This document shows, in pieces, positions 26,515-35,177 of a stretch of 64,000 nucleotides of DNA (positions are counted from its first letter, which is position 1; every line of letters starts with the position of its first letter). The stretch is from contig CAXBCH010000014.1 of the NCBI GenBank assembly GCA_963974125.1, forward strand, positions 33,418-97,417. The letters are read 5' to 3'. Made by a program: the position numbers and the translations under genes. Source of the stretch: Haliea sp963974125 (GTDB taxonomy: Bacteria > Pseudomonadota > Gammaproteobacteria > Pseudomonadales > Halieaceae). The notes below the pieces were generated by a model, which did not search any database, had not been told where the DNA came from, and saw nothing but the letters and a program-made list of their open reading frames with translations.

Positions 26515-27513
26515 TCAGAGTCCCTTGCGATAGGTATAGGGGGTGACGCCGGTCCAGCCCTTGAAGGCGCGAATAAAGGCGCTGGACTCGGAAAAGCCCG
26601 CACGGCAGGCGATATCCTCAATCGACAGTCCCTGCTTGCCCAGGTAGTGCAGGGCAGTATCGCGCCGCAGCTGGTTTTTGATGTCCTTGAAAGTGGTGCC
26701 TTCGGCGGACAGGCGTCGTCGCAGGGTCTGCGGATGGATGTCGAGGGACTCCGCTACCGCGCCCAGTTCCGGCATCTCGTGCAGGCTGTGGCGTATCTGG
26801 TCGCGGACCCGCGCGGTCCAGCTGTTGCGCTGGAAGTCCTGGGTCAGCATCATCAATACCGGATGGCGCAGATAGTGGCGCAGGCTCTGTTCGGTCTGGG
26901 AGATGCGCTTGTCCATCAGTGTCGTCGAAAATACCAGCTCACAGTATTCGGCATCGAAATGGACAGGGTTGGCAAGGAACATGTGCCGGTAGTCCTCTGG
27001 CCGCGCAGCGGGTGCATAGGCCAGGTTGACCGCTTGCAGCGGCAGGTGCTCCTGCACCAGCCAGCTGCCGAAGCGGTGGGCATTGAACAGCATCAGCTCG
27101 ACCGGATAGGGCTTGGGCGGGTCCTGTGTGTCCTGCTGCAGCCGCAGCCTTACCAGGTCGGCCTCTTCCAGCAGGGCGGGGAAGGGCGTTGCTTCAAACA
27201 GCTGGAAAAAGCGGCAGTAGCGGTTCAGGGCCTGCCCCAGGGTTTCGCAGCCGATGACCGCGTGGCACATCATCGACCAGGTGCCGATTGGCAGGCGGCG
27301 ACTGGTGTAGCCCAGGGCTTCGTCGTTCATGGCCAGCATGGTGCTGACCTGGAGGTCGGCGAAGCGCTCAATGGAGATGCGTGCGCCTTCCTCCAGCAAC
27401 AGGCGGGGGGATATCCGGTTCTTGCGCAGCAGCTGCATGGGATCCAGGCCAATGGCGACGGCGTTGCGCAGCACCGCGCGGGCGAAGTACACCGATATCG
27501 ACAGTTCGCGCAC
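26515..27513 (-). CDS. AraC-family transcriptional regulator (Arabinose_bd type)
   Basis: 332 residues, GTG start. N-terminal ligand domain of the type found in OruR/ArgR-like and fatty-acid related AraC proteins (MRELSISVYFARAVLRNA; IGTWSMMCHAVIGCETLGQALNRYCRFF), C-terminal double HTH (AVAESLDIHPQTLRRRLSAEG; IEDIACRAGFSESSAFIRAFKGWTG). The start codon directly follows the stop of the GGDEF gene, so the two are probably translationally coupled. Target genes unknown; the nearby acyl-CoA operon is one candidate. Confidence 0.88.
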   Translation of the reverse strand: MRELSISVYFARAVLRNAVAIGLDPMQLLRKNRISPRLLLEEGARISIERFADLQVSTMLAMNDEALGYTSRRLPIGTWSMMCHAVIGCETLGQALNRYCRFFQLFEATPFPALLEEADLVRLRLQQDTQDPPKPYPVELMLFNAHRFGSWLVQEHLPLQAVNLAYAPAARPEDYRHMFLANPVHFDAEYCELVFSTTLMDKRISQTEQSLRHYLRHPVLMMLTQDFQRNSWTARVRDQIRHSLHEMPELGAVAESLDIHPQTLRRRLSAEGTTFKDIKNQLRRDTALHYLGKQGLSIEDIACRAGFSESSAFIRAFKGWTGVTPYTYRKGL

Positions 27514-28698
27514 TCAGAGTCCTGCCGTACTGTTGCTGATCTGGAGCGACCGGTGCTCGACGGCGGCTACCCGGTTGCGTCCGCTGCGCTTGGCCAGTTG
27601 CAGGGCCAGCCCGGCGTCCTTGCAGAGCCGGTCGAGACTCACGGCACCCAGCGCTTCGGCGATGCCCAGGCTCACCGTAGCCGCTATCGGCTGGTCGTCG
27701 ACCTGCAGCGAGGTGTCCGCAAGCCGGCTGCGGATGCGCTCGGCGAGTTTGCGGGCTGCAGCCAGATCCGAGTTGGGCAGAATCGCCAGGAACGTGTCGC
27801 CGTCATAGCGGGAGAGGACATCGCTGGCCCGGCACTCCACCTCCAGGCACTGGGAAACCTGCTGCAGTACCTTGTCACCGGCGTCTGCACCGAAGTGGTC
27901 GTTCAGCCGCCGCAGGTGGTCGACATTGAGCATTACCGCTGCCGTGGACTGGTTGTGTCGTTCGGCAGTGGCGAGAGTCACGTGCAGGGCTTTTTCCAGC
28001 CCGCGTCGGTTAAGCAGTCGGGTCAGGGGGTCGAGCGTGGTCAGTTGCGCGAGTTGCTGTCGCTGGTCGACCAGAATGCTGGCCAGGAAGCCGACTCCCG
28101 CAAGCACGTGAGCACCACCCTGCAGGGCGTAGGCGAGTCCGGCGGCCGTGGCGGGAGCAACCGCGGTGGCCAATGAGGGCATCGAGGGCAGGGCCAGCGC
28201 CAGCATGGCTGCGCACATGACTACCCCGCCGAGGGCCATGATGCTGTCACCGGCGTTGTGCGAATGCCAGCCGCGGCTAGCGGACACCGCTGCCAGTACC
28301 CCCCAGAATAGCGCCGTGGTCGCCACGTAGGCCTGCAGCATCGGTGCCGGCTCGAGAAAAAAGACCGCCAGGCAGGCTCCGGTACAGCAGATGCCCGCGG
28401 CGTAGCGGCCGCGCCGCATTTCCGCGCGCTGCATGATTGCCAGTAACAGTACATAGCTGCTGATCATGGCGGCTACCGCGGGAACGTTGATCGCCACCTC
28501 AAGGTTGGCCACTTCGGCAACCGTGAATGCAATCCAGGCCAGCAGCGCGGTCATGAAATACACGCTGTAGAAACCGAGGCCCGCAGGCGCCCGGGGGGAG
28601 TTGCTGAGGGCGTACAATACCAGCAACTGGGCGCAGACCATGGCCGTGGCCAGACCGTAGTGGGCGATGAGTATGGTGTCGGCAAGACTGCTCTGCAT
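27514..28698 (-). CDS. Membrane GGDEF-domain protein with degenerate active site
   Basis: 394 residues. About six hydrophobic segments (residues 10-210) precede a GGDEF domain that starts at LTTLDPLTRLLNRRG. The signature loop reads SRYDGDTF (DGDTF at 299-303) instead of GG(D/E)EF, and the metal-binding stretch usually DxDHFKxxND reads NVDHLRRLND (first Asp replaced by Asn). These changes argue against normal diguanylate cyclase activity; it may be a catalytically dead sensor or c-di-GMP/GTP-binding partner. Upstream of, and coupled to, the AraC regulator; divergent from the acyl-CoA operon. Confidence 0.85.
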   Translation of the reverse strand: MQSSLADTILIAHYGLATAMVCAQLLVLYALSNSPRAPAGLGFYSVYFMTALLAWIAFTVAEVANLEVAINVPAVAAMISSYVLLLAIMQRAEMRRGRYAAGICCTGACLAVFFLEPAPMLQAYVATTALFWGVLAAVSASRGWHSHNAGDSIMALGGVVMCAAMLALALPSMPSLATAVAPATAAGLAYALQGGAHVLAGVGFLASILVDQRQQLAQLTTLDPLTRLLNRRGLEKALHVTLATAERHNQSTAAVMLNVDHLRRLNDHFGADAGDKVLQQVSQCLEVECRASDVLSRYDGDTFLAILPNSDLAAARKLAERIRSRLADTSLQVDDQPIAATVSLGIAEALGAVSLDRLCKDAGLALQLAKRSGRNRVAAVEHRSLQISNSTAGL

Positions 28699-28735
28699 CG
28701 ATGGTCAGGACTCTGGGTGCTGGCGCTGTCAGTTT

Positions 28736-28763
28736 AGGTCAATTTATTTGTCGGCACAGGTCA
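28736..28763. promoter_or_regulatory. Two AGGTCA direct repeats, 22 bp apart
   Basis: AGGTCA at 28736-28741 and 28758-28763 in the 131-bp divergent spacer between the GGDEF gene and the acyl-CoA dehydrogenase gene. Two-turn spacing could reflect a dimeric regulator site; no -10/-35 pair is convincing. Confidence 0.3.
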
Positions 28764-28829
28764 TTGCTGGTACTGGCGCCGCTGAACATACTGGCCGATG
28801 TTGATTTTTACCCACCAGAGGCAACAGAC

Positions 28830-30005
28830 ATGCTGCAACGCGACTTCACCGATGAACAGAACATGTTCCGGGATGCCTACCGCAAATTCCTCGCTGCGGA
28901 GATTGTGCCACATATGGAGTCCTGGCGAGAGGCCGGAATTGTCGATCGCTCCGCCTTCCGCAAGGCGGGTGAGCAGGGGTTCCTCATGGTCTGGCCCGAG
29001 GAAAAGTATGGCGGCATGGGAGATCCCGACTTCCGCTTCGAGCAGGTGATCATCGAAGAGACCGCCTACGCCCGGGCAGGGGACTGGTACAGCACCCTGC
29101 ACAGCCGTCTGGTTGGCCCCTACTTCACCCGCTTTGGCAGTGAGGAGCAGTGCCAGCGCTTCCTGCCCGGCTGCGTCAGTGGCGAAACCATTCTCGGTAT
29201 CGCCATGACCGAGCCGGATGCGGGCAGCGACCTCGCCGGCATGCGCTCCACCGCGGTGGAGGCCGACGACCACTGGGTTCTGAACGGCTCCAAGACCTAC
29301 ATTTCCAATGGCATCAACGCCGATGTGGTGATCGTGGCGGCCAAGACCGATCCCGACAACAACCCGCACCACATGACCCTGTTCATCGTGGAACGCGGCA
29401 TGCAGGGCTTCGAGCGTGGCCGCAACCTGAAGAAAATGGGGATGAAAGCCCAGGATACCTCCGAGCTCTTCTTCAACGAGGTCAAGGTGCCCAAGGCCAA
29501 TGTGCTGGGCGAGCCGGGCAAGGGGTTCATTTACCTGATGGAGGGCCTGGCCGAGGAGCGCCTGATCGGCGCCTGTGGCTACCTGTCCGCAGCGCAGCTG
29601 TCCTGGGATCTGACCGCCGAATTCGTGCGCGAGCGCAAGGTCTTTGGCAAGCCGCTGGCGGCGTTCCAGAATACCCAGTTCAAGCTGGCTGAGATGCGCA
29701 CCCAGCTCGATATTGCGCAAATTTATGTCGACCAGTGCGTGCGGGCGTTCAATAATGGCGCCCTGACGGCGGTGGATGCGGCCAAGGCGAAGCTGGTGAC
29801 CAGTGAACTGCAGGTCGCAGCTGCGGACCTCGGGGTGCAGCTCCACGGCGGTGCCGGTTACATGGATGAGTATCCGATCAGTCGCCAGTGCACTGACGCC
29901 AAGATCGCCACCATTTATGCGGGCAGCTCCGAGGTCATGAAAATCATCATCAGCCGGGACTGCCTGTCGGACAACTACACACCGTTCAACACGCGCAATT
30001 TCTGA
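28830..30005 (+). CDS. Acyl-CoA dehydrogenase (LCAD/IVD-type catalytic base)
   Basis: 391 residues; ATG at 28830 has AGAGG 8 bp upstream (the longer frame is unsupported). Oxidises acyl-CoA to enoyl-CoA with FAD, passing electrons to ETF. Seen: GIAMTEPDAGSDLAGM (FAD/substrate loop), RKVFGKPLAAFQNTQFKLA, QLHGGAGYMDEYP and IYAGSSEVMKIIISR. At the MCAD catalytic Glu position there is Ala364; a Glu at 243 (AEERL) matches the alternative base used in long-chain and isovaleryl-CoA dehydrogenases. That is compatible with branched substrates. First gene of a seven-gene same-strand operon. Confidence 0.9.
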   Translation: MLQRDFTDEQNMFRDAYRKFLAAEIVPHMESWREAGIVDRSAFRKAGEQGFLMVWPEEKYGGMGDPDFRFEQVIIEETAYARAGDWYSTLHSRLVGPYFTRFGSEEQCQRFLPGCVSGETILGIAMTEPDAGSDLAGMRSTAVEADDHWVLNGSKTYISNGINADVVIVAAKTDPDNNPHHMTLFIVERGMQGFERGRNLKKMGMKAQDTSELFFNEVKVPKANVLGEPGKGFIYLMEGLAEERLIGACGYLSAAQLSWDLTAEFVRERKVFGKPLAAFQNTQFKLAEMRTQLDIAQIYVDQCVRAFNNGALTAVDAAKAKLVTSELQVAAADLGVQLHGGAGYMDEYPISRQCTDAKIATIYAGSSEVMKIIISRDCLSDNYTPFNTRNF

Positions 30006-30027
30006 TCAACTGTACCAGGAGAACAGC

Positions 30028-30801
30028 ATGGAACTCGCAGGAAAAGTAGCAATCGTAACCGGTGGCGCCTCCGGGCTTGGCCGCGCCACCGTGGAGGCCT
30101 ACGTCGCCAAGGGCGCCAGGGTCGCGATCTTTGACCTCAACGAGGACAACGCCAAAGAAGTCATTGGCCAGCTGGGCGAGGACAAGGTCGCCTTCTGGAG
30201 CGTCAACGTGGCCGACGAAAATGTGGTCCGAGAAGCCGTCGCCGGCGTGGTCGAGAAGTTCGGCGCCGTGCACATTTGCAACAATTACGCCGGCATCGGC
30301 AGCGCCTGCAAGACTTTGAGCAAGAACGGCCCGTTCCCGCTGGACCAGTTCATGCCGATCATTAACGTGAACCTGGTGGGCACCTTCAACGTCTCCCGTT
30401 TCGCCGCCGAGCAGATGGCGAAGAACGAGCCAATCAACAACGACGGTGGCCGCGGCGTGATCATCAACACGGCGTCCATCGCAGCGATGGAAGGCCAGGT
30501 GGGCCAGCTGGCCTACAGCGCCAGCAAGGGTGGCATCGTTGGCATGACCCTGCCCATGGCCCGCGATCTGGCCAGCTACGGCATCCGGGTCAACACCATC
30601 GTGCCCGGCCTGATCCACACGCCCCTGTTCGAGATGATCCCGGAAGAAGCCTACAAGTCGCTGGAGAGCAGTGTCTGCTACCCGCGCCGCCTGGGCAAGC
30701 CGGAGGAGATCGCGCACCTGTCGGTCTTTATTGCCGAGAACGACTATGTCAACGGCGAGTGCATCCGTCTCGACGGCGCCATACGCATGCAGCCGCGCTG
30801 A
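30028..30801 (+). CDS. Short-chain dehydrogenase, HSD10-like 3-hydroxyacyl-CoA dehydrogenase
   Basis: 257 residues. TGGASGLG (cofactor loop), catalytic Ser in NTASIAAMEGQ and YSASK. The stretch GQVGQLAYSASKGGIVGMTL followed by PMARDLA and PGLIHTPLFEMIPEE closely matches type-2 3-hydroxyacyl-CoA dehydrogenase (17beta-HSD10), which handles branched and steroid substrates in animals. Likely oxidises 3-hydroxyacyl-CoA with NAD+. Follows the dehydrogenase by 22 bp with CAGGAGAACAGC before the ATG. Confidence 0.87.
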   Translation: MELAGKVAIVTGGASGLGRATVEAYVAKGARVAIFDLNEDNAKEVIGQLGEDKVAFWSVNVADENVVREAVAGVVEKFGAVHICNNYAGIGSACKTLSKNGPFPLDQFMPIINVNLVGTFNVSRFAAEQMAKNEPINNDGGRGVIINTASIAAMEGQVGQLAYSASKGGIVGMTLPMARDLASYGIRVNTIVPGLIHTPLFEMIPEEAYKSLESSVCYPRRLGKPEEIAHLSVFIAENDYVNGECIRLDGAIRMQPR

Positions 30802-30813
30802 GGAGCGCTTGAT

Positions 30814-31947
30814 ATGGGTCCCTTGAATGGTTTCACCGTTATCGAGCTTGCGGGGATAGGTCCCGCGCCCATGGGCGGGATGATACTCGCGGACATGGGC
30901 GCCGAGGTCATCCGCATCGAGCGCGCCAACGGCAACGATCTGAAGCAGATGCATGATGTCAGCGCCCGCGGCAAGAAGTCCGTGGTTCTCAACCTGAAGC
31001 AGCCCGACGGGGTGGAGACCCTGCTGCGGATGATCGAGAACGCGGACGTGCTTATCGATCCCTATCGCCCGGGCGTCTGTGAAAAGCTGGGCGTGGGGCC
31101 AGAGGTCTGCCTGCAGCGCAATCCGCGCCTGGTATTCGCGCGAATGACCGGCTGGGGCCAGGAGGGTCCCCTGGCCCACGCTGCGGGACACGACATCAAT
31201 TACATCTCTCTCACCGGGGCGCTGTTTGCCACCGGACGCCGCGGCGAGAAGCCGGTGCCGCCGCTCAATCTGGTGGGTGACATGGGCGGCGGTGGCATGC
31301 TGCTGGTCAACGGCGTGCTGGCGGCCTTGCTGGAAACGGCGAATTCCGGCAAGGGCCAGGTCATCGACGTGGCCATGGTGGATGGCGCCGCCCAGCTGAT
31401 GTGGATGTTCCACGGCTTCCAGTCCATCGGCGGCTGGGATGCCAGCCAGCGTGGCGTCAACCTGCTGGATGGCGCGGCCCACTTCTACGATACCTATGAG
31501 TGCGCCGACGGCCAGTACATTTCGGTGGGCTCCATTGAACCGCAGTTCTACGCCCTGCTGAAGCAGCTTGCGGAATTGCCGGAAGAAGACTTCGGCAACC
31601 AGAACGACCCGTCGCTGTGGCCGGAACTAACGGACAAGCTGGCCGCGGTCTTCAAGCGCAAGACCCAGGCCGAGTGGTGCGAGATCATGGAGGGCACGGA
31701 CGTCTGTTTTGCGCCGGTGCTGTCATTCATGGATGCACCCGGCCATCACGCCAACGTCGCCCGCAACACCTACATCGAAGTGGATGGGGTCACGCAGCCG
31801 GCACCCGCGCCGCGTTTCAGTCGCACGCCGTCGCATGTTTCCCATGGCCCCCACAGCCTCGGGGAGGATACCGAGGCCACGCTGGCAGCGATGGGGTTTG
31901 CGGAAAGCGAGATCAAGCAGCTGCGGGAATCCGGTACCCTGGGCTGA
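30814..31947 (+). CDS. Alpha-methylacyl-CoA racemase (CaiB/BaiF family)
   Basis: 377 residues. Interconverts (R)- and (S)-2-methylacyl-CoA so that side chains with methyl branches can be beta-oxidised. Both residues of the AMACR proton-transfer pair are visible: His in AAGHDINYISLTG and Asp in GQVIDVAMVDG. N-terminal LAGIGPAPMGGMILADMGAEVIRIER is the family CoA-binding pattern. AGGAG lies 8 bp before the ATG. Presence in this operon is the best indication that the substrate is a methyl-branched or steroid-type acyl-CoA. Confidence 0.87.
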   Translation: MGPLNGFTVIELAGIGPAPMGGMILADMGAEVIRIERANGNDLKQMHDVSARGKKSVVLNLKQPDGVETLLRMIENADVLIDPYRPGVCEKLGVGPEVCLQRNPRLVFARMTGWGQEGPLAHAAGHDINYISLTGALFATGRRGEKPVPPLNLVGDMGGGGMLLVNGVLAALLETANSGKGQVIDVAMVDGAAQLMWMFHGFQSIGGWDASQRGVNLLDGAAHFYDTYECADGQYISVGSIEPQFYALLKQLAELPEEDFGNQNDPSLWPELTDKLAAVFKRKTQAEWCEIMEGTDVCFAPVLSFMDAPGHHANVARNTYIEVDGVTQPAPAPRFSRTPSHVSHGPHSLGEDTEATLAAMGFAESEIKQLRESGTLG

Positions 31948-31978
31948 TGCCGGGCAGCGCCACCAACGAGGAGCAATC

Positions 31979-32761
31979 ATGGCCAATTATGCAACAGTGA
32001 CGGTAGCACGGCACGATCAGGTGGCCCTGGTCAGCCTGAATCGCCCGGACAGCCTCAACGCCTTCAATGCCTCGCTGCGCCGGGATCTTTTGCAGGCAGT
32101 GCAGGAAGTCAATGCAGACGACCGTATCCGCGCCGTGGTGCTGGCCGGTGAGGGTCGGGCCTTCTGCGCCGGCGCCGATCTGACGGAAGTGGCGGGGGAT
32201 GATTTCGATGTTGAAAAGCAGCTCAACACCGAATACAAGCCGGTACTGATGGCAATAACTGACGCGCCCAAGCCCTGGATCAGCGCTGTGAACGGGGCCG
32301 CGGCCGGGGTCGGCAGCTCCTTCGCCATGGTCTGCGATCTCACGGTGATGGCTGAGAACGCCTATATTTACCAGGCGTTTGCCGCCATCAGCCTGGTGCC
32401 CGACGGCGGTGCTACCTGGCATCTTGCCCGCACCCTGGGCCGCAAGCGCGCCTATGAACTGATCGTGTCCGGCGAAAAACTGCCCGCGGCACGCTGCCTG
32501 GAACTGGGGCTGTGCAATCGCGTGGTGCCCGCCGAGTCCCTGCTGGCGGATACGCTGCAGTGGGCGCAGGAGCTGGCGGGCAAGGCGCCGCTGGCCCTGC
32601 GCCATGCCAAGGCGGCGCTCAATTTCGCCATGGAACATGGTGTCGATGACGTCATTTCCGAGGAGGCCCGGCTGCAGGCACTCTGTATTGCCAGTGCCGA
32701 CGCTCGCGAGGGCGTGACCGCCTTCGCGGAGAAGCGTGCGCCGGTGTGGCGGGGCAAATAG
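31979..32761 (+). CDS. Crotonase-family protein, PaaG-like isomerase type
   Basis: 260 residues from ATG 31979 (GAGGAGCAATC upstream). Crotonase fold with oxyanion loops GRAFCAGADL and GAAAGVGSSFAM. The two Glu of enoyl-CoA hydratase are absent: Ser stands in the first position (GVGSSF) and the second is QAF. Instead YQAFAAISLVPDGGATW matches PaaG, where an Asp in LVPD does the catalysis, so isomerase activity is more likely than hydration. Part of the acyl-CoA operon. Confidence 0.85.
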   Translation: MANYATVTVARHDQVALVSLNRPDSLNAFNASLRRDLLQAVQEVNADDRIRAVVLAGEGRAFCAGADLTEVAGDDFDVEKQLNTEYKPVLMAITDAPKPWISAVNGAAAGVGSSFAMVCDLTVMAENAYIYQAFAAISLVPDGGATWHLARTLGRKRAYELIVSGEKLPAARCLELGLCNRVVPAESLLADTLQWAQELAGKAPLALRHAKAALNFAMEHGVDDVISEEARLQALCIASADAREGVTAFAEKRAPVWRGK

Positions 32762-32772
32762 AGGGGTTATGC

Positions 32773-33561
32773 ATGTCGGAAGCTGAACTGCTGGTCGAAC
32801 GCGATGGCGCCGTGGCCACGCTGACCCTGAACCGCCCGGCGGCGATGAACGCGCTGTCGCCGTCGCTGCTGCGGGACCTGTGCAATACCTTCCGCGAGTT
32901 GCAGGAAGACCGGGATATTCGTGTCGTTATTGTCACCGGCAAGGGGCGGGCCTTCTGTGCTGGCCTGGACCTGAAGGCGCTCGGCAATCATCCCGACGGC
33001 CTCGCCGCTTTCGCGATTCACGGGGACAACGATGTCTACGCCGCCCTGCGCGCCTTTGACCGGCCCATTATCATGGGCATCAACGGTGTCGCCGCCACCG
33101 GAGGCTTCGAACTGGCGCTGATGGGGGATATTCTCATTGCCTCCAGCGATGCCCGCTTTGGCGACACCCACTGCCGCGTCGGCCTGGCCCCGGGCTGGGG
33201 GCTGTCGCAGAAACTGGCGCGCATCATTGGCCACAGCCGTGCCCGGGAAGCCCATTTCAGCGGCAACTTCATCAGCGCCGGACAGGCTGACGCCTGGGGC
33301 CTGGTGAGCCGGGTCGTGGAACCGGATGCGCTGGCCGCTGCCTGCCGCCAATTGGCGGATGATATTGCCGGCTGTGTGCCCTGGACGGTGAAAGCGTACA
33401 AGGCGCTGGTCAACGACGGCCTGGAAATGACCATGGGTGCGGGGCTGGCGATGGAGAAACAGGTCATGACGCATGCCAATGCCCGGGTCTCCGGCGACGA
33501 TATTGCCGCCCAGCGGCAGGCGGTAATAGGCAGGGGCCAGCAGCAGAAGCAGCAGGGCTGA
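32773..33561 (+). CDS. Enoyl-CoA hydratase/isomerase family protein
   Basis: 262 residues from ATG 32773. GRAFCAGLDLKAL and GVAATGGFELALMGD form the oxyanion hole; the Glu of GGFEL corresponds to the first catalytic Glu of hydratase. The second Glu position reads FGDTHCRVGLAPGWG, giving His in place of Glu, so the reaction is uncertain (hydratase, isomerase or other). The C-terminal tail ends in a Gln/Lys stretch. Lies 11 bp after the preceding crotonase gene; the two are distant paralogs. Confidence 0.85.
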   Translation: MSEAELLVERDGAVATLTLNRPAAMNALSPSLLRDLCNTFRELQEDRDIRVVIVTGKGRAFCAGLDLKALGNHPDGLAAFAIHGDNDVYAALRAFDRPIIMGINGVAATGGFELALMGDILIASSDARFGDTHCRVGLAPGWGLSQKLARIIGHSRAREAHFSGNFISAGQADAWGLVSRVVEPDALAAACRQLADDIAGCVPWTVKAYKALVNDGLEMTMGAGLAMEKQVMTHANARVSGDDIAAQRQAVIGRGQQQKQQG

Positions 33562-33595
33562 GCCTTGCTGCGGCGGCCAAAGCGAGTGCGGCGCC

Positions 33596-35130
33596 ATGGA
33601 TGATCAGCTGCGCCCGGAATTGCTGGCCCTTCGAGAGCGCCTCCTGCGGACCCTGGATGCAGGCCGGACGCAGGCCCGGGAACGACGCCACGGTACCGGC
33701 TACCGGACCGCCCGGGAGAATCTGGCTGACCTGGTGGACCCCGACAGCTTTCAGGAATACGGCCAGCTGGCGGTTGCCGCCCAGCGTAGCCGCCGTGACT
33801 ATCAGGAGCTGCAGTCCAGCACCGCCGCCGACGGCATCATCACCGGCACTGCAACCATCAACGCCGAGCGGGTGGGCAAGACAGCGGCGCGAGCGGCTGT
33901 CATTGTCAATGACTACGCGGTGCTCGCGGGAACCCAGGGTTTCTTTCATCACGCCAAGCTGGACCGCCTGTGTGAACTGGCGGAGCAGCAGGGCCTGCCG
34001 GTGGTCATGTATACCGAAGGCGGTGGCGGGCGCCCCGGCGACACCGATGTTCTGACCCAGATCGCCGGTCTGCACCTGCATTCATTTCGCAATTGGGCGC
34101 GACTGGCCGGCAAGGTGCCGCGGATCGCCGTCAACAACGGCTACTGTTTCGCCGGCAATGCGGCCCTGTTCGGCTGCGCCGATTTCACGATCGCGACCCG
34201 CAGCTCCTGGATCGGCATGGCAGGGCCGGCGATGATTGAAGGTGGCGGCCTGGGCAAGGTCGAGGCCAGGGCCATCGGCCCATTGAGGTGCAGCTCAGGA
34301 ACGGCGTGGTCGACATTGCCGCGGAGGATGAAGCGGAAGCGACCGCCCTGGCGCGACAGTTGCTCGGATATTTCCAGGGTCCGGTCGCAGACTGGGCCTG
34401 CGCTGACCAGTCTCCGCTGCGCGAGCTGGTACCAGCCGATCGGCGCTGGGCCTATCCGGTACGCAAGGTTGTCGAGACCATTGCCGATCGCGGCTCCTTT
34501 CTTGAATTGCGCCGCGTCTATGGCCGCGGCATCATCACCGGCTTCATTCGCCTGGAGGGCACGCCGGTCGCCCTGCTTGCCAACGATTGCCAGCAGCTTG
34601 GCGGCGCCGTGGATGCGGAATCCGCGGAGAAGGCAGCGCGTTTCCTGCAACTGTGCAATGCATTCCGCCTGCCGGTGCTGTCACTCACCGACACTCCCGG
34701 GTTCATGGTGGGTCCCGCCAGCGAGCAGGAGGCTGCGGTACGGCGCATGTCGTCCCTGTTCCTTGCCGGTGCCAGTCTCACGGTGCCAGTGGTGGCGATT
34801 TTTCTGCGCAAGGGTTACGGCCTGGGCGCCATGGCCATGACCGGAGGCAGTTTCCGGGCCCCCGTGTACGCGGCTTCATGGCCTACCGGAGAGTTTGGCG
34901 GCATGGGCCTGGAGGGGGCGGTGAAGCTGGGCTATCGCAAGGAACTGGAGGCGATAGCCGATCCTGTCGAGCGCGAGGCGCTGTTCGAGCAATTGCTGGC
35001 GCGCCTGTACGAGTCGGGCAAGGCCACCGAGGCGGCCTCCTTTCTGGAAATCGATGCCGTGATTGACCCGGCGGACACCCGCGCCGAGGTGCTCAAGGCA
35101 CTGCGCACGGCGGCATTCGTTGCGCGCTGA
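33596..35130 (+). pseudogene. Acyl-CoA carboxylase carboxyltransferase (beta) subunit, frameshifted
   Basis: Biotin-dependent carboxyltransferase of the propionyl/methylcrotonyl-CoA carboxylase type. The first part reads in one frame through TARENLADLVDPDSFQEYG, GTQGFFHHAKLDRL and GPAMIEGGGLGKVEARAIGP; from about 34283 homology continues in the -1 frame (IEVQLRNGVVDIAAEDEAEA, LLANDCQQLGGAVDAESAEK, LPVLSLTDTPGFMVGP, KGYGLGAMAMTGG). One extra C in GGCCCATTGAG (34277-34287) would restore one 511-residue protein. So this is either a real single-base deletion, a sequencing error in a C run, or frameshifting. No biotin carboxylase or BCCP gene is adjacent. Neighbouring genes appear intact. Confidence 0.85.
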
Positions 35131-35177
35131 CAGGGCGCGCAATACCGACTATCAACCCGTTTAACCGGAGAATATCG

